Assembly (NCBI RefSeq): GCF_000716605.1 | Contig: NZ_JNXE01000033.1 | Span: 62,001-126,000, forward strand | DNA from: Streptomyces sp. NRRL F-525 | Lineage (GTDB): Bacteria; Actinomycetota; Actinomycetes; Streptomycetales; Streptomycetaceae | Direction of reading: 5' to 3' | DNA length: 64,000 bases | Shown here: in pieces, positions 1 through 8,310 of the stretch | Layout: every line of letters begins with the position of its first letter | Position numbering within the stretch: position 1 is the first letter of the stretch | Translations under genes and position numbers: made by a program | Notes under the pieces: model-generated | The model's database searches: none | Seen by the model: only the letters and a program-made list of their open reading frames with translations | Told to the model about the DNA's origin: nothing

Positions 1-1355
1 TCGGCGGAGACGCCGCGGGCATGTCCGCGGCGTCGCAGGCACGGCGCCTCAAAGGGCCGGACGAGCTGGAGATCGTCGCCTTCGAGCGCGGCCACTTCAC
101 CTCGTACTCGGCGTGCGGCATCCCCTACTGGGTGGGCGGTGATGTGTCCGCCCCGGAGGAGCTGATCGCCCGCACCCCGGAGGAGCACCGCGAGCGTGAC
201 ATCGACCTGCGCATGCGCACCGAGGTCGTGGAGCTCGACGTCGCGGGTGGGCGGGTACGCGCGCGGGACGTCGATTCCGGGGACGAGTCCTGGACGTCGT
301 ACGACAAGCTCGTGATCGGGACCGGGGCGCGGCCGATCCGGCCCGACATGCCCGGGGTGGACGCGCCCGGGGTGCACGGGGTGCAGACGCTCGACGACGG
401 GCAGGCGCTGCTGGACTCGCTGGCACGCACGCGTGGGCGTCGGGCTGTGGTGGTCGGGGCCGGGTACATCGGGGTCGAGATGGCGGAGGCGTTCGTCAAC
501 CGCGGGTATGACGTCACCGTCGTCAACAGGGGCAAGGAGCCGATGTCCACGCTCGACCCGGACATGGGGCGCCTGGTGCACAAGGCGATGGAGGGCCTGG
601 GCATCACGATGGTCGACGACGCCCACGTCACCGAGGTGCGCACCGGGGACGACGGGCGGGTGCGGGCCGTGGTCACGAAGGACGCGGAGTACCCGGCGGA
701 TGTCGTGGTGCTGGGGATCGGAGTCCGGCCGGAGACCTCGCTCGCGAAGGCGGCCGGGCTGCCGGTCGGGCAGCACGACGGGCTGCTCACCGACCTGGCG
801 ATGCGGGTGCGCGGGCACGAGAACATCTGGGCCGGCGGCGACTGCGTCGAAGTGCTCGACCTGGTCTCCGGGCAGGAGCGGCACATCGCCCTGGGGACCC
901 ACGCCAACAAGCACGGTCAGGTCATCGGCACCAATGTGGGCGGCGGTTACGCCACCTTCCCCGGGGTCGTCGGTACGGCCGTCAGCAAGGTGTGCGATCT
1001 GGAGATCGCGCGCACCGGGCTGCGCGAGAAGGACGCCCACCGCGCGGGCCTGCGGTTCGAGACGGTCACGATCGAGTCGACCAGCCGCGCGGGCTACTAC
1101 CCCGAGGCCGCCCTCATGACGGTGAAGATGCTCGCCGAACGCCGTACCGGCCGTCTCCTGGGCGTGCAGATCGTCGGCCGGGAGGGCGCCGCGAAGCGTG
1201 TCGACATCGCGGCGGTCGCCCTCACGGCCCGTATGACGGTGGAACAGATGACGGCCCTGGACCTGGGGTACGCCCCGCCGTTCTCCCCGGTGTGGGACCC
1301 GGTCCTGGTGGCGGCCCGTAAAGCGGCCGCCAAGGTCCAGGCGGGCCTGCGGTAA
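1..1355 (+). CDS. FAD-dependent pyridine nucleotide-disulfide reductase (CoA-disulfide reductase/NADH oxidase type), 5' truncated
   Basis: Flavoprotein that would use NAD(P)H to reduce CoA-disulfide, persulfide or O2; cytoplasmic. The reading frame is open to the window edge: GGDAAGMSAASQARR is the first Rossmann FAD motif, normally preceded by a few hydrophobic residues, so the real start lies just left of base 1 and the ATG at 21 is internal. SYSACGIPY about 40 residues in carries the single redox Cys of the CoADR/NADH-oxidase class rather than the CxxxxC pair of glutathione or mercuric reductases. VVVGAGYIGVEMAEAF is the NAD(P)H-binding Rossmann motif, GGDCVEV the second FAD motif, and a dimerisation domain follows. 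The C-terminus is complete. The exact substrate cannot be read from sequence. Confidence 0.88.
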   Translation, partial: GGDAAGMSAASQARRLKGPDELEIVAFERGHFTSYSACGIPYWVGGDVSAPEELIARTPEEHRERDIDLRMRTEVVELDVAGGRVRARDVDSGDESWTSYDKLVIGTGARPIRPDMPGVDAPGVHGVQTLDDGQALLDSLARTRGRRAVVVGAGYIGVEMAEAFVNRGYDVTVVNRGKEPMSTLDPDMGRLVHKAMEGLGITMVDDAHVTEVRTGDDGRVRAVVTKDAEYPADVVVLGIGVRPETSLAKAAGLPVGQHDGLLTDLAMRVRGHENIWAGGDCVEVLDLVSGQERHIALGTHANKHGQVIGTNVGGGYATFPGVVGTAVSKVCDLEIARTGLREKDAHRAGLRFETVTIESTSRAGYYPEAALMTVKMLAERRTGRLLGVQIVGREGAAKRVDIAAVALTARMTVEQMTALDLGYAPPFSPVWDPVLVAARKAAAKVQAGLR

Positions 1356-1360
1356 AGCGT

Positions 1361-1684
1361 TTACGCCGTGCCGTTGATGCGGTCTATCGCCTGCCGTGCC
1401 TGCTCGGCCGGCGGCCTGGCGGGCAGGGACGAGACGGACGCGCTCGGCGGCACCATCGCGGCCGGCTGAGCCCCGGCCGGCTTCGCGTGGGCGCCCAGCG
1501 CGTTGGAGCGCAGCCGGTTGCTCACCGCCTCGTCCAGGGTGACCGGCCGCTGCATCTGCGCGGCCATGCGTCCCGCCTCCTGGCCGAGCCGGGCGACGTC
1601 CTCCCAGGGGAGGCGCACCACCAGGGAGATCTCGGCCTCGCCGTCGGGCGTGGCGGTCATCTGAGGGGAAATACGGTCGTTCAT
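1361..1684 (-). CDS. conserved hypothetical protein, about 107 aa
   Basis: Function not recognised. The start at 1684 (MNDRISPQMTATPDGEAE) is chosen because GAGGA sits 8-9 nt upstream; a start ten codons earlier lacks such a site. The N-terminal half, with MTATPDGEAEISLVVRLPWE then a helix rich in Ala and Met, looks like a small folded alpha/beta domain. The C-terminal half is Pro/Ala/Ser-rich and probably disordered until a last helix (EQARQAIDRING). There is no signal peptide or membrane segment. It is convergent with the flavoprotein, the stop codons being about 5 nt apart, and divergent from the rhomboid gene, so it is probably monocistronic. Confidence 0.6.
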   Translation of the reverse strand: MNDRISPQMTATPDGEAEISLVVRLPWEDVARLGQEAGRMAAQMQRPVTLDEAVSNRLRSNALGAHAKPAGAQPAAMVPPSASVSSLPARPPAEQARQAIDRINGTA

Positions 1685-1809
1685 CGCCTGTTCCTCACGT
1701 CGTCCCCGCGACACGCCTTCCCCGCACCGCGGGCGGTTGAGGAGTCATACGCACAGGCGGACGGCGGTGTTCACCGGTTCGCCGCGCGTATCGGGGGCAC
1801 TAATCCCTT

Positions 1810-2634
1810 GTGGTCATCCCCGTCCATGACGTGAACCCGGTGCGCCGCACCCCTTGGGTGACGTATGCGCTCATCGCCGCGAACGTGCTCGTCTTCCTGT
1901 TCACGCCCGGAATGGCGGGCTCCGTGGCGGGCGGCAGCGACCTCTCGCAGCTGTGCCATCTGCAGGCGTTCCTGGACCACTACGCGGCCGTACCGCGGGA
2001 GTTGATCCACCACCAGATGCCGCAGCTGGTCCCGACCGGCGCCGTCCAGGCGGGCCCCGGCGGCCCGGCGTGCGCGGCCGGCCCGCCGGCCTACGACAAG
2101 TCGGCCCCGCTGAGCGTCCTCACCGCGATGTTCCTGCACGGCAGCTGGATCCACCTGCTGGGCAACATGCTGTTCCTGATGATCTTCGGCAACAACGTCG
2201 AGGACCGCATGGGCCACATCCGCTTCACGCTCTTCTACGTGGTGTGCGGTTACGCGGCGGGCTACGGCTTCGCGCTCCTCAACGCCGACTCGGCCGACCC
2301 GCTGATCGGCGCCTCCGGGGCGATCGCCGGTGTCCTGGGCGCCTATCTGGTGCTGTACGCGAGGGCCAGGGTGTGGGTCCTGGTGCCGTTCCTGTTCTTC
2401 CTGCCGCTACGGCTGCCCGCCTGGCTGGTGCTGGGCTTCTGGTTCGTGCTCCAGGCGTTCTACTCGTCCGGCGAGGGCGTCTCCGACGCGGGCACCGTGG
2501 CGTACGAGGCGCATGTCGTCGGGTTCCTCGTGGGCATGCTGCTGGCCTGGCCGCTCAAGGCGGGCACTCCCCCGCCGCCGGAACCGCGCGGCCTGCTGTT
2601 CGGCAGGCGGGCGAGGCCCCGGCACACGTGGTGA
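1810..2634 (+). CDS. rhomboid-family intramembrane serine protease
   Basis: Polytopic membrane protease predicted to cleave transmembrane helices of unknown substrates. GTG start at 1810 (MVIPVHDVNPVRRTPWVTYA). A first TM helix follows at once; then an extended loop; HGSWIHLLGNMLFLMIFGNN and the R-x-G element EDRMGHIRFTLFY are the L1/TM2 signatures. The catalytic Ser is S169 in LIGASGAIAGVLGAY (GxSG), the catalytic His is H235 in EAHVVGFLVGMLLAWP, so the dyad is intact. The roughly 60-residue loop after TM1, with a Cys (SQLCHLQAF) and a second one (GPACAAGPP), is typical of actinobacterial members. The tail is short and basic. It ends 9 bp before the convergent hemE stop. Confidence 0.88.
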   Translation: MVIPVHDVNPVRRTPWVTYALIAANVLVFLFTPGMAGSVAGGSDLSQLCHLQAFLDHYAAVPRELIHHQMPQLVPTGAVQAGPGGPACAAGPPAYDKSAPLSVLTAMFLHGSWIHLLGNMLFLMIFGNNVEDRMGHIRFTLFYVVCGYAAGYGFALLNADSADPLIGASGAIAGVLGAYLVLYARARVWVLVPFLFFLPLRLPAWLVLGFWFVLQAFYSSGEGVSDAGTVAYEAHVVGFLVGMLLAWPLKAGTPPPPEPRGLLFGRRARPRHTW

Positions 2635-2643
2635 ACGCGGACT

Positions 2644-3711
2644 TCAGTGAGCGGTCTGCGTGTGGACGTACTCGGCGAGCCGGGTGAGCGAGTCCGGGTC
2701 GGTGTTCGGCATCACGCCGTGCCCGAGGTTGAAGATGTGGCCCTCGAGGTCCTTCGCCGCTTCGAGGACCTCGCGGGTCTTCGCCTCGACGGCCTCCGTG
2801 GGGGCGAACAGGACGGCCGGGTCGAGGTTGCCCTGGAGGGCCTTGCCGGGGCCGACCCGGCGGGCGGCCTCGTCCAGCGCGACGCGGTAGTCGACGCCGA
2901 CGACGTCCGCGCCGGCGTCGCCCATCAGCCGCAGCAGCTCGCCGGTGCCGACACCGAAGTGGATGCGCGGGACGCCGTAGCCCTCGACCGCCTTGAGGAC
3001 CTTCGCGGAGGCGGGGAGCACCGAGCGGCGGTAGTCCGCCGGGGCGAGGGCGCCGGCCCAGGAGTCGAAGAGCTGGACGGCGCTGGCGCCCGCCTCGATC
3101 TGGACCTTGAGGAAGGCGGCCGTGATGTCGGCAAGGCGGTCGAGGATGTCGGCCCACAGTTCGGGGTCGCCGTACATGATCGCCTTGGCGTTCTCGTACG
3201 TGCGGGACGGGCCGCCCTCGATGAGGTAGCTCGCGAGGGTGAACGGGGCGCCGGCGAAGCCGATGAGGGGGGTGGAGCCGAGCTCGGCGGTCAGCAGGCC
3301 GATGGCCTCCGTGACGTAGGAGACGTCCTCGGGGGTGAGGTCGCGGAGGCGGTCCAGGTCGGCGCGGGTGCGGATCGGCTTCTCGACGACCGGGCCGACG
3401 CCGGGCTTGATGTCGAGGTCGATGCCGATGGCCTTGAGCGGGACGACGATGTCGCTGAAGTAGACCGCCGCGTCCACCTTGTGCCTGCGCACCGGCTGGA
3501 GGGTGATCTCGGCGACCAGCTCGGGCCGCGTGCAGGACTCCAGCATGGGGATGCCCTCGCGCACCTTGTGGTACTCGGGCAGCGAACGGCCGGCCTGCCG
3601 CATGAACCACACCGGCGTGTGGGGCACGGGCTCGCGCCTGCACGCCTTCATGAAGGCGGAGTCGTAAGTGGCGGTCGGCTGCTGGCCCGCGGGGCTCTGG
3701 TTGGCACTCAC
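2644..3711 (-). CDS. hemE: uroporphyrinogen decarboxylase
   Basis: Decarboxylates the four acetate side chains of uroporphyrinogen III to give coproporphyrinogen III in haem synthesis; cytoplasmic TIM-barrel dimer. The 355 residues are the normal length. The family signature VWFMRQAGRSLPEY (Arg side chains that hold substrate carboxylates) is at residues 34-47. YFSDIVVPL carries the catalytic Asp at about residue 87, and LFDSWAGAL and the late FNLGHGVMPNTDP segment are both conserved. GTG start at 3711 without a clear Shine-Dalgarno. It stands alone, divergent from the DUF3000 gene and convergent with the rhomboid gene. Confidence 0.97.
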   Translation of the reverse strand: MSANQSPAGQQPTATYDSAFMKACRREPVPHTPVWFMRQAGRSLPEYHKVREGIPMLESCTRPELVAEITLQPVRRHKVDAAVYFSDIVVPLKAIGIDLDIKPGVGPVVEKPIRTRADLDRLRDLTPEDVSYVTEAIGLLTAELGSTPLIGFAGAPFTLASYLIEGGPSRTYENAKAIMYGDPELWADILDRLADITAAFLKVQIEAGASAVQLFDSWAGALAPADYRRSVLPASAKVLKAVEGYGVPRIHFGVGTGELLRLMGDAGADVVGVDYRVALDEAARRVGPGKALQGNLDPAVLFAPTEAVEAKTREVLEAAKDLEGHIFNLGHGVMPNTDPDSLTRLAEYVHTQTAH

Positions 3712-3815
3712 GGGGCAAGTCTCGCACGGCGCCAGAAGGCGATTACACGGTGTGCTGAGCGGAAGAGCTGGTGTCTAGTCCCGCACGATGCCTCCGTTCC
3801 CCTTAATCTTCCCGC

Positions 3816-4484
3816 ATGGCTGCGGCTCAGGGACGATTGTCGGATGGCGCTGACGGGATGGACGACTCCAAGGAGGGGGACCGGGATGGGGGCGGTGCGG
3901 CGCCGCCGGCTTTCCAGGCCGCGGTCCAGGCCCTGAAGAACAGTCGGCTGAGGCCGCAGATCGAGATCGATCCGACGCCCGCTCCCCAGCGGCTCGCGCC
4001 CTACGCATACGCGCTGGAGGCCGCGGTCGTCGACGGCGACCAGGATCTGGCCGACGGCCGCCTGGTGCTGCTGCACGACCCGGCCGGGCACGACGCCTGG
4101 CACGGCACGTTCCGCCTGGTGACGCTGGTGCGCGCCGAGCTGGAGGCGGAGATGGCGGCGGACCCGTTGCTGCCCGACGTGTGCTGGTCCTGGCTGACCG
4201 GCGCGCTCCAGGCGCGCGGACTGACGTACGGCGAGCCGAGCGGCACCGTCACGCGGGCCAGCTCGCACTACTTCGGCGGGCTGTCCGAGCGGCCGTCCGC
4301 GTCCCAGATCGAGATCCGTGCCTCGTGGACTCCGCGCGAGGGGCTCGGCGGCGTCCCGGACACGGCGGCGCATCTGGCCTCCTGGTGCGATCTGCTGGCC
4401 CAGGTCGCGGGCCTGCCCCCGGCGGGCCCGGGCGACGCGTCCATCGTCACGCTGCCGCAGCGCCGCGGCCCGCAGTCACGCTGA
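3816..4484 (+). CDS. DUF3000 family protein
   Basis: Actinobacterial protein of unknown function, found next to hemE and whiI in streptomycetes. About 222 aa, soluble, no signal peptide. The N-terminal 25 residues are low-complexity (SKEGDRDGGGAA); the folded region starts at PPAFQAAVQALKNSRLRP and contains the conserved DAWHGTFRLVTLVRAELEAE and SHYFGGLSERPSASQIEIRA blocks. The ATG at 3816 has no Shine-Dalgarno, but TTAATC lies 8-13 nt upstream, so a leaderless transcript is possible. The ATG at 3858 is an alternative start. Confidence 0.85.
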   Translation: MAAAQGRLSDGADGMDDSKEGDRDGGGAAPPAFQAAVQALKNSRLRPQIEIDPTPAPQRLAPYAYALEAAVVDGDQDLADGRLVLLHDPAGHDAWHGTFRLVTLVRAELEAEMAADPLLPDVCWSWLTGALQARGLTYGEPSGTVTRASSHYFGGLSERPSASQIEIRASWTPREGLGGVPDTAAHLASWCDLLAQVAGLPPAGPGDASIVTLPQRRGPQSR

Positions 4485-4721
4485 GCCTTACCCGAGGCAC
4501 ACCGAGGTCTTACCGATCGCTTCCGGTGTCTTTGTCGATACGGCCACTTTCAATCAGGAGTGGCCCATCGAACGAGCCGTTTCGTGCACCGAACGATCGA
4601 CAGCGTGTCCGAATTGCACTGATTGCTACTCACTAAATCGTGATCTTTCTCTAAAGGACCCGGGGTTTGGTGCCGAAGACGACTGTGACCTTGAAAGTCG
4701 TCCCACACCCCAGGAGGCCTG
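4485..4721 (+). promoter_or_regulatory. whiI upstream region
   Basis: A 237-bp intergenic stretch, clearly more AT-rich than its surroundings in its right half (about 4600-4670), as expected for a developmentally controlled promoter. A Shine-Dalgarno AGGAGG ends about 5 nt before the GTG at 4722. I could not pick a single convincing -10/-35 pair or a BldM/WhiI operator by eye. Confidence 0.4.
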
Positions 4722-5384
4722 GTGTCCGTTCTCCTCGAGCAGCCCGCAAGCCTGGTCGCCTACCGCCCGAACAAGCCGACCGCCATGGTGGTCGTGGCCG
4801 ACCCGCGCGTCCGCTCCACCGTCACCCGCCACCTGTGGGCGCTCGGTGTGCGCGACGTCATCGAGGCCTCGTCCGTCGCGGAGGCTCGTCCCCGCATCGG
4901 CAACCCCCGCGACATCTGTGTGGCAGACGTCCACCTTCCCGACGGCTCCGGTCTCACCCTGCTCTCCGAGACCAGAGCCGCAGGCTGGCCGAACGGCCTG
5001 GCCCTGTCCGCCGCCGACGACATCGGTGCCGTGCGTAACGCCCTCGCGGGCGGCGTCAAGGGCTACGTCGTCACCGGCACCCGTACCAACGTCGGGCTCC
5101 CCACCCGGCCCGGCGCCGCCCCCATCGGCTCCGCCGCCGCCCGTATGCACCGCCGCCCCCCGGGTTCCCCGAGCCACCCGGGTGGCTACCGCGAACTGTC
5201 CGGCCGAGAGGTCGAGGTCCTGCGCCTGGTCGCGGAGGGCCAGTCGAACAAGGCGATCGGCGTCTCCATGGGCCTGTCCGCACTGACCGTCAAGAGCCAC
5301 CTCGCCCGCATCGCCCGCAAGCTCGGCACGGGTGACCGCGCCGGCATGGTCGCGGTGGCGCTGCGCACCGGAATCATCCACTGA
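4722..5384 (+). CDS. whiI: WhiI, orphan atypical response regulator of sporulation
   Basis: Developmental transcription factor needed for sporulation septation; in Streptomyces it acts as a homodimer and as a BldM-WhiI heterodimer on late sporulation genes (established knowledge). The 220 residues comprise an N-terminal receiver domain (about 20-125) and a C-terminal LuxR/FixJ HTH (about 155-215, with ELSGREVEVLRLVAEGQSNK and LTVKSHLARIARKL). The phosphorylation pocket is degenerate, as described for WhiI: VVVADPRV has one acidic residue where two are usual, and GYVVTGT lacks the conserved Lys, although D69 in ICVADVHLPDGSG is kept. GTG start with AGGAGG 5 nt upstream. Its position between DUF3000 and rnd is the conserved whiI context. 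Confidence 0.92.
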   Translation: MSVLLEQPASLVAYRPNKPTAMVVVADPRVRSTVTRHLWALGVRDVIEASSVAEARPRIGNPRDICVADVHLPDGSGLTLLSETRAAGWPNGLALSAADDIGAVRNALAGGVKGYVVTGTRTNVGLPTRPGAAPIGSAAARMHRRPPGSPSHPGGYRELSGREVEVLRLVAEGQSNKAIGVSMGLSALTVKSHLARIARKLGTGDRAGMVAVALRTGIIH

Positions 5385-5477
5385 CCCCGTCCCCGTAACC
5401 CCGTCCCCACCCCTCCTTCCGCTCCCCCTTCGAGCCAACCGGATCTTTCACTTACCTGACTGGTTTACGACCCCCAG

Positions 5478-5511
5478 ACGCCCGTCGACGGAACGTTCCG
5501 TCGGCGGGCGT
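5478..5511 (+). terminator. whiI terminator
   Basis: ACGCCCGTCGACGGAAC followed directly by GTTCCGTCGGCGGGCGT: a 34-nt inverted repeat with one mismatch pair, about 94 nt after the whiI stop and 26 nt before rnd. There is no strong T-run, as is common in Streptomyces. Confidence 0.65.
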
Positions 5512-5537
5512 TGTCCATACACGGATACCCTTGACAG

Positions 5538-6815
5538 GTGACCGACGCCCAAGAAACCGCAGCAGACAGCTCACTGCGAACCACCGGAGGCGCCCCTCCG
5601 GACGACGTCGAAACGGCGCCGATCCCTTTGCTCGAGCCCCGAGAGGGCATTCCGCCCGTGATCGCCGACGAGGACGCCCTCGCCGAGGTGATCGCGGCCT
5701 TCGCCGCCGGCACGGGTCCCGTGGCCGTCGACGCCGAGCGCGCGTCCGGCTACCGCTACGGACAGCGCGCCTATCTGGTTCAGCTGCGCCGTGAGGGCGC
5801 GGGCACCGCACTGATCGACCCCGTGGCCTGCCCCGACCTGTCGGGTCTCGGTGAGGCCCTCTCCGGCGTCGAGTGGGTACTGCACGCCGCCACCCAGGAT
5901 CTGCCGTGTCTGCGCGAGATAGGCATGGTGCCGACGCGGCTCTTCGACACCGAGCTGGCGGGTCGGCTCGCCGGATTCCCGCGGGTCGGACTGGGCGCGA
6001 TGGTCGAGGGCGTGCTCGGTTTCGTCCTGGAGAAGGGGCACTCCGCCGTCGACTGGTCCACCCGCCCGCTGCCCGAACCCTGGCTGCGCTACGCAGCCCT
6101 CGACGTCGAACTCCTCGTCGATCTGCGGGACGCGCTGGAGAAGGAACTCGACCGGCAGGGCAAGCTGGACTGGGCCCGCCAGGAGTTCGACGCGATCGCG
6201 GCGGCGCCGCCGGCCGAACCCCGCAAGGATCCGTGGCGTCGTACGTCCGGGATGCACAAGGTACGGCGGCGCCGGCAGCTCGGTGTCGTGCGGGAGCTGT
6301 GGCAGACGCGGGACCGGATCGCGCAGCGGCGGGATGTGTCTCCGGGGAAGGTGCTGTCGGACGCGGCGATCGTGGAGGCCGCGCTCTCTCTCCCTGTTGA
6401 CGTGCAGGCTCTTGCCGCGTTGAACGGGTTCGGGCATCGGATGGGACGGCGGCAGCTGGAGCAGTGGCAGGCGGCCGTTGATCGGGCCAAGGCCCTTCCC
6501 GACTCGGCGCTTCCGCAGCCTGGGCAGCCGGTTACCGGGCCGCCGCCACCGCGTGCCTGGGCGGACAAGGATCCTGAGGCTGCGGCTCGGTTGTCCGCGG
6601 CGCGGGCGGCGGTTTCTGCGGTGGCTGAGGGGCTGAACATGCCTCAGGAGAACCTCATTACTCCGGATACTGTGCGGCGGGTTTGCTGGGAGCCGCCGAA
6701 GAGTGTGGATGTGGAGTCTGTGGGGGCGGCTCTTGCCGGGTACGGGGCTCGGGCTTGGCAGGTTGAGCAGGTTGCGCCGGTTTTGGTGGAGGCGTTGACC
6801 GCGAAGGCGCCGTAG
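5538..6815 (+). CDS. rnd: ribonuclease D (DEDDy 3'-5' exoribonuclease with HRDC domain)
   Basis: Cytoplasmic 3'-5' exonuclease for tRNA and structured RNA 3' ends. Exo I is VAVDAERASGYR (D65, E67), Exo II LHAATQDLPCL, and Exo III RYAALDVELLVDL with the Tyr of the DEDDy class. An HRDC-like segment follows at about 225-310 (RRRRQLGVVRELWQTRDRIA). The C-terminal 110 residues are the longer tail usual in actinobacterial RNase D. GTG start at 5538. Codon choice changes along the gene: from about 6380 onwards many codons end in T (GCT, GTT, CCT, TCT), whereas the 5' part is almost all G/C-ending, so the 3' end is less optimised or of different origin. Confidence 0.93.
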   Translation: MTDAQETAADSSLRTTGGAPPDDVETAPIPLLEPREGIPPVIADEDALAEVIAAFAAGTGPVAVDAERASGYRYGQRAYLVQLRREGAGTALIDPVACPDLSGLGEALSGVEWVLHAATQDLPCLREIGMVPTRLFDTELAGRLAGFPRVGLGAMVEGVLGFVLEKGHSAVDWSTRPLPEPWLRYAALDVELLVDLRDALEKELDRQGKLDWARQEFDAIAAAPPAEPRKDPWRRTSGMHKVRRRRQLGVVRELWQTRDRIAQRRDVSPGKVLSDAAIVEAALSLPVDVQALAALNGFGHRMGRRQLEQWQAAVDRAKALPDSALPQPGQPVTGPPPPRAWADKDPEAAARLSAARAAVSAVAEGLNMPQENLITPDTVRRVCWEPPKSVDVESVGAALAGYGARAWQVEQVAPVLVEALTAKAP

Positions 6816-6825
6816 GGGTCTGTGT

Positions 6826-6885
6826 TGTTTTGCGGGTGCGGGCTCGCTGTGGCTGGTCGCGCAGTTCCCCGCGCCCCCAAAGACA
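6826..6885. repeat. dispersed Streptomyces intergenic repeat
   Basis: The core GGCTGGTCGCGCAGTTCCCC at about 6850-6869, with GCGGGCTCGCTGT before it and GCGCCCCC after it, is a short sequence I recognise as recurring between genes in many Streptomyces genomes. The outer GCGGG and CCCGC parts can pair. It sits 10-70 nt after the rnd stop, so it could act as a 3' end or terminator element. Only this copy was seen in the window. Confidence 0.55.
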
Positions 6886-7010
6886 AAAGACCTCGGAAGC
6901 GGAACCGGAGCGTCGAGATCAGGCCAAGATCCTCAGATAGCGCCTAGGGAACTGGACGCGGTCGGGGTGTGACGTTCGCCGCTCCCGGCCCCGGGGGTGG
7001 GCAGGGTGGT

Positions 7011-7047
7011 TACTCGCAAGTAGCATGGGTACTGAGCGCGCGCTCAG
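7011..7047. promoter_or_regulatory. fadAB promoter with two palindromes
   Basis: CTGAGCGCGCGCTCAG (7032-7047) is a perfect 16-bp palindrome, and TTACTCGCAAGTAG (7011-7024) is an imperfect one immediately left of it. TAGCAT at 7021-7026 could be the -10 box, which would put the transcription start at the edge of the palindrome, about 60 nt before the fadA start. The size and symmetry fit a TetR-type repressor; the regulator is not identified here. Confidence 0.5.
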
Positions 7048-7092
7048 CGCATCGCGGCAGTGCCGATCCCGCACCCTGGAGGAGAGCCAATC

Positions 7093-8310
7093 GTGCCTCG
7101 TACCGTCAGGGACGTCGTCTTCGTCGACGGCGTCCGCACCCCGTTCGGCAAGGCGGGCCCGAAGGGCATCTACCACGAGACCCGGGCCGACGACCTCGTT
7201 GTGAAGGCGATCCGGGAGCTGCTGCGCCGCAACCCGGGACTCGACCCCGCGAAGATCGACGAGGTCGCCATCGCCGCGACCACGCAGATCGGTGACCAGG
7301 GGCTGACCCTGGGGCGGACCGCGGGCATTCTCGCCGGGCTGCCGCAGTCGGTCCCCGGTTATTCCATCGACCGCATGTGTGCGGGCGCGCTGACCGCCGT
7401 CACGACCACCGCGGGCTCCATCGCCTTCGGTGCCTACGACGCCGTCATCGCCGGTGGTGTCGAGCACATGGGCCGCCACCCCATGGGCGAGGGCGTGGAC
7501 CCGAACCCGCGGTTCGTGAGCGAGAAGCTGGTCGACGACTCCGCGCTGTTCATGGGCATGACCGCGGAGAACCTGCACGACCGCTACCCGCACATCACCA
7601 AGCAGCGTGCAGACGAGTACGCGGTGCGTTCGCAGGAGAAGGCCGCCAAGGCGTACGCCAACGGCAAGATCCAGCAGGACCTGGTGCCGATCTCGGTGCG
7701 CAACACCAACGAGCAGGTGGGCGAGGTCGGTTGGGGTCTCGTCACCGCCGACGAGCCGATGCGTCCGGGGACGACCCTCGAGAACCTGGCCGGTCTGAAG
7801 ACTCCGTTCCGTGTGCACGGGCGGGTCACCGCCGGCAACGCGGCCGGGCTCAACGACGGTGCCACCGCTTCGATCATCGCCAGCGAGGACTTCGCGCGCG
7901 AGCACAACCTGCCGGTGAAGATGCGTCTCGTGTCGTACGCCTTCGCCGGCGTCGAGCCGGAGGTCATGGGCTATGGCCCGATCCCGGCGACCGAGAAGGC
8001 GCTCGCCAAGGCGGGCCTCGGCATCGAGGACATCAACCTCTTCGAGGTCAACGAGGCTTTCGCCGTCCAGGTGTTGGCCTTCCTCGACCACTACGGCATC
8101 GCTGACGACGACGAGCGCGTCAACCAGTACGGCGGCGCGATCGCCTTCGGTCACCCGCTGGCCTCGTCGGGTGTGCGTCTGATGACGCAGCTGGCCCGGC
8201 AGTTCGAGGAGCAGCCGAACGTCCGCTACGGCCTGACGACCATGTGCGTCGGCTTCGGCATGGGCGCCACGGTCATCTGGGAGAACCCGCACTTCGAGGG
8301 GGACAAGTGA
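7093..8310 (+). CDS. fadA: acetyl-CoA C-acyltransferase (thiolase), beta-oxidation
   Basis: Thiolytic cleavage of 3-ketoacyl-CoA to acetyl-CoA and a shortened acyl-CoA, the last step of beta-oxidation. The 405 residues are standard. The nucleophile Cys is in IDRMCAGAL (about C96); the C-terminal GHPLASSG His and the CVGFGMG Cys complete the active site. Start: GTG at 7093 (MPRTVRDVVF), with GGAGGAGAG ending about 6 nt before it; an upstream ATG at 7060 would add 11 residues but lacks this site. The stop overlaps the next start by 4 nt (GTGA), showing translational coupling with fadB, the other subunit of the trifunctional complex. Confidence 0.95.
   Translation: MPRTVRDVVFVDGVRTPFGKAGPKGIYHETRADDLVVKAIRELLRRNPGLDPAKIDEVAIAATTQIGDQGLTLGRTAGILAGLPQSVPGYSIDRMCAGALTAVTTTAGSIAFGAYDAVIAGGVEHMGRHPMGEGVDPNPRFVSEKLVDDSALFMGMTAENLHDRYPHITKQRADEYAVRSQEKAAKAYANGKIQQDLVPISVRNTNEQVGEVGWGLVTADEPMRPGTTLENLAGLKTPFRVHGRVTAGNAAGLNDGATASIIASEDFAREHNLPVKMRLVSYAFAGVEPEVMGYGPIPATEKALAKAGLGIEDINLFEVNEAFAVQVLAFLDHYGIADDDERVNQYGGAIAFGHPLASSGVRLMTQLARQFEEQPNVRYGLTTMCVGFGMGATVIWENPHFEGDK

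Noticed and set aside
2555..3936. Long open frames on both strands over hemE
   Set aside because: Shadow frames typical of 70%+ GC DNA; the hemE frame has full-length homology and the others show only low-complexity Arg/Pro/Gly sequence.
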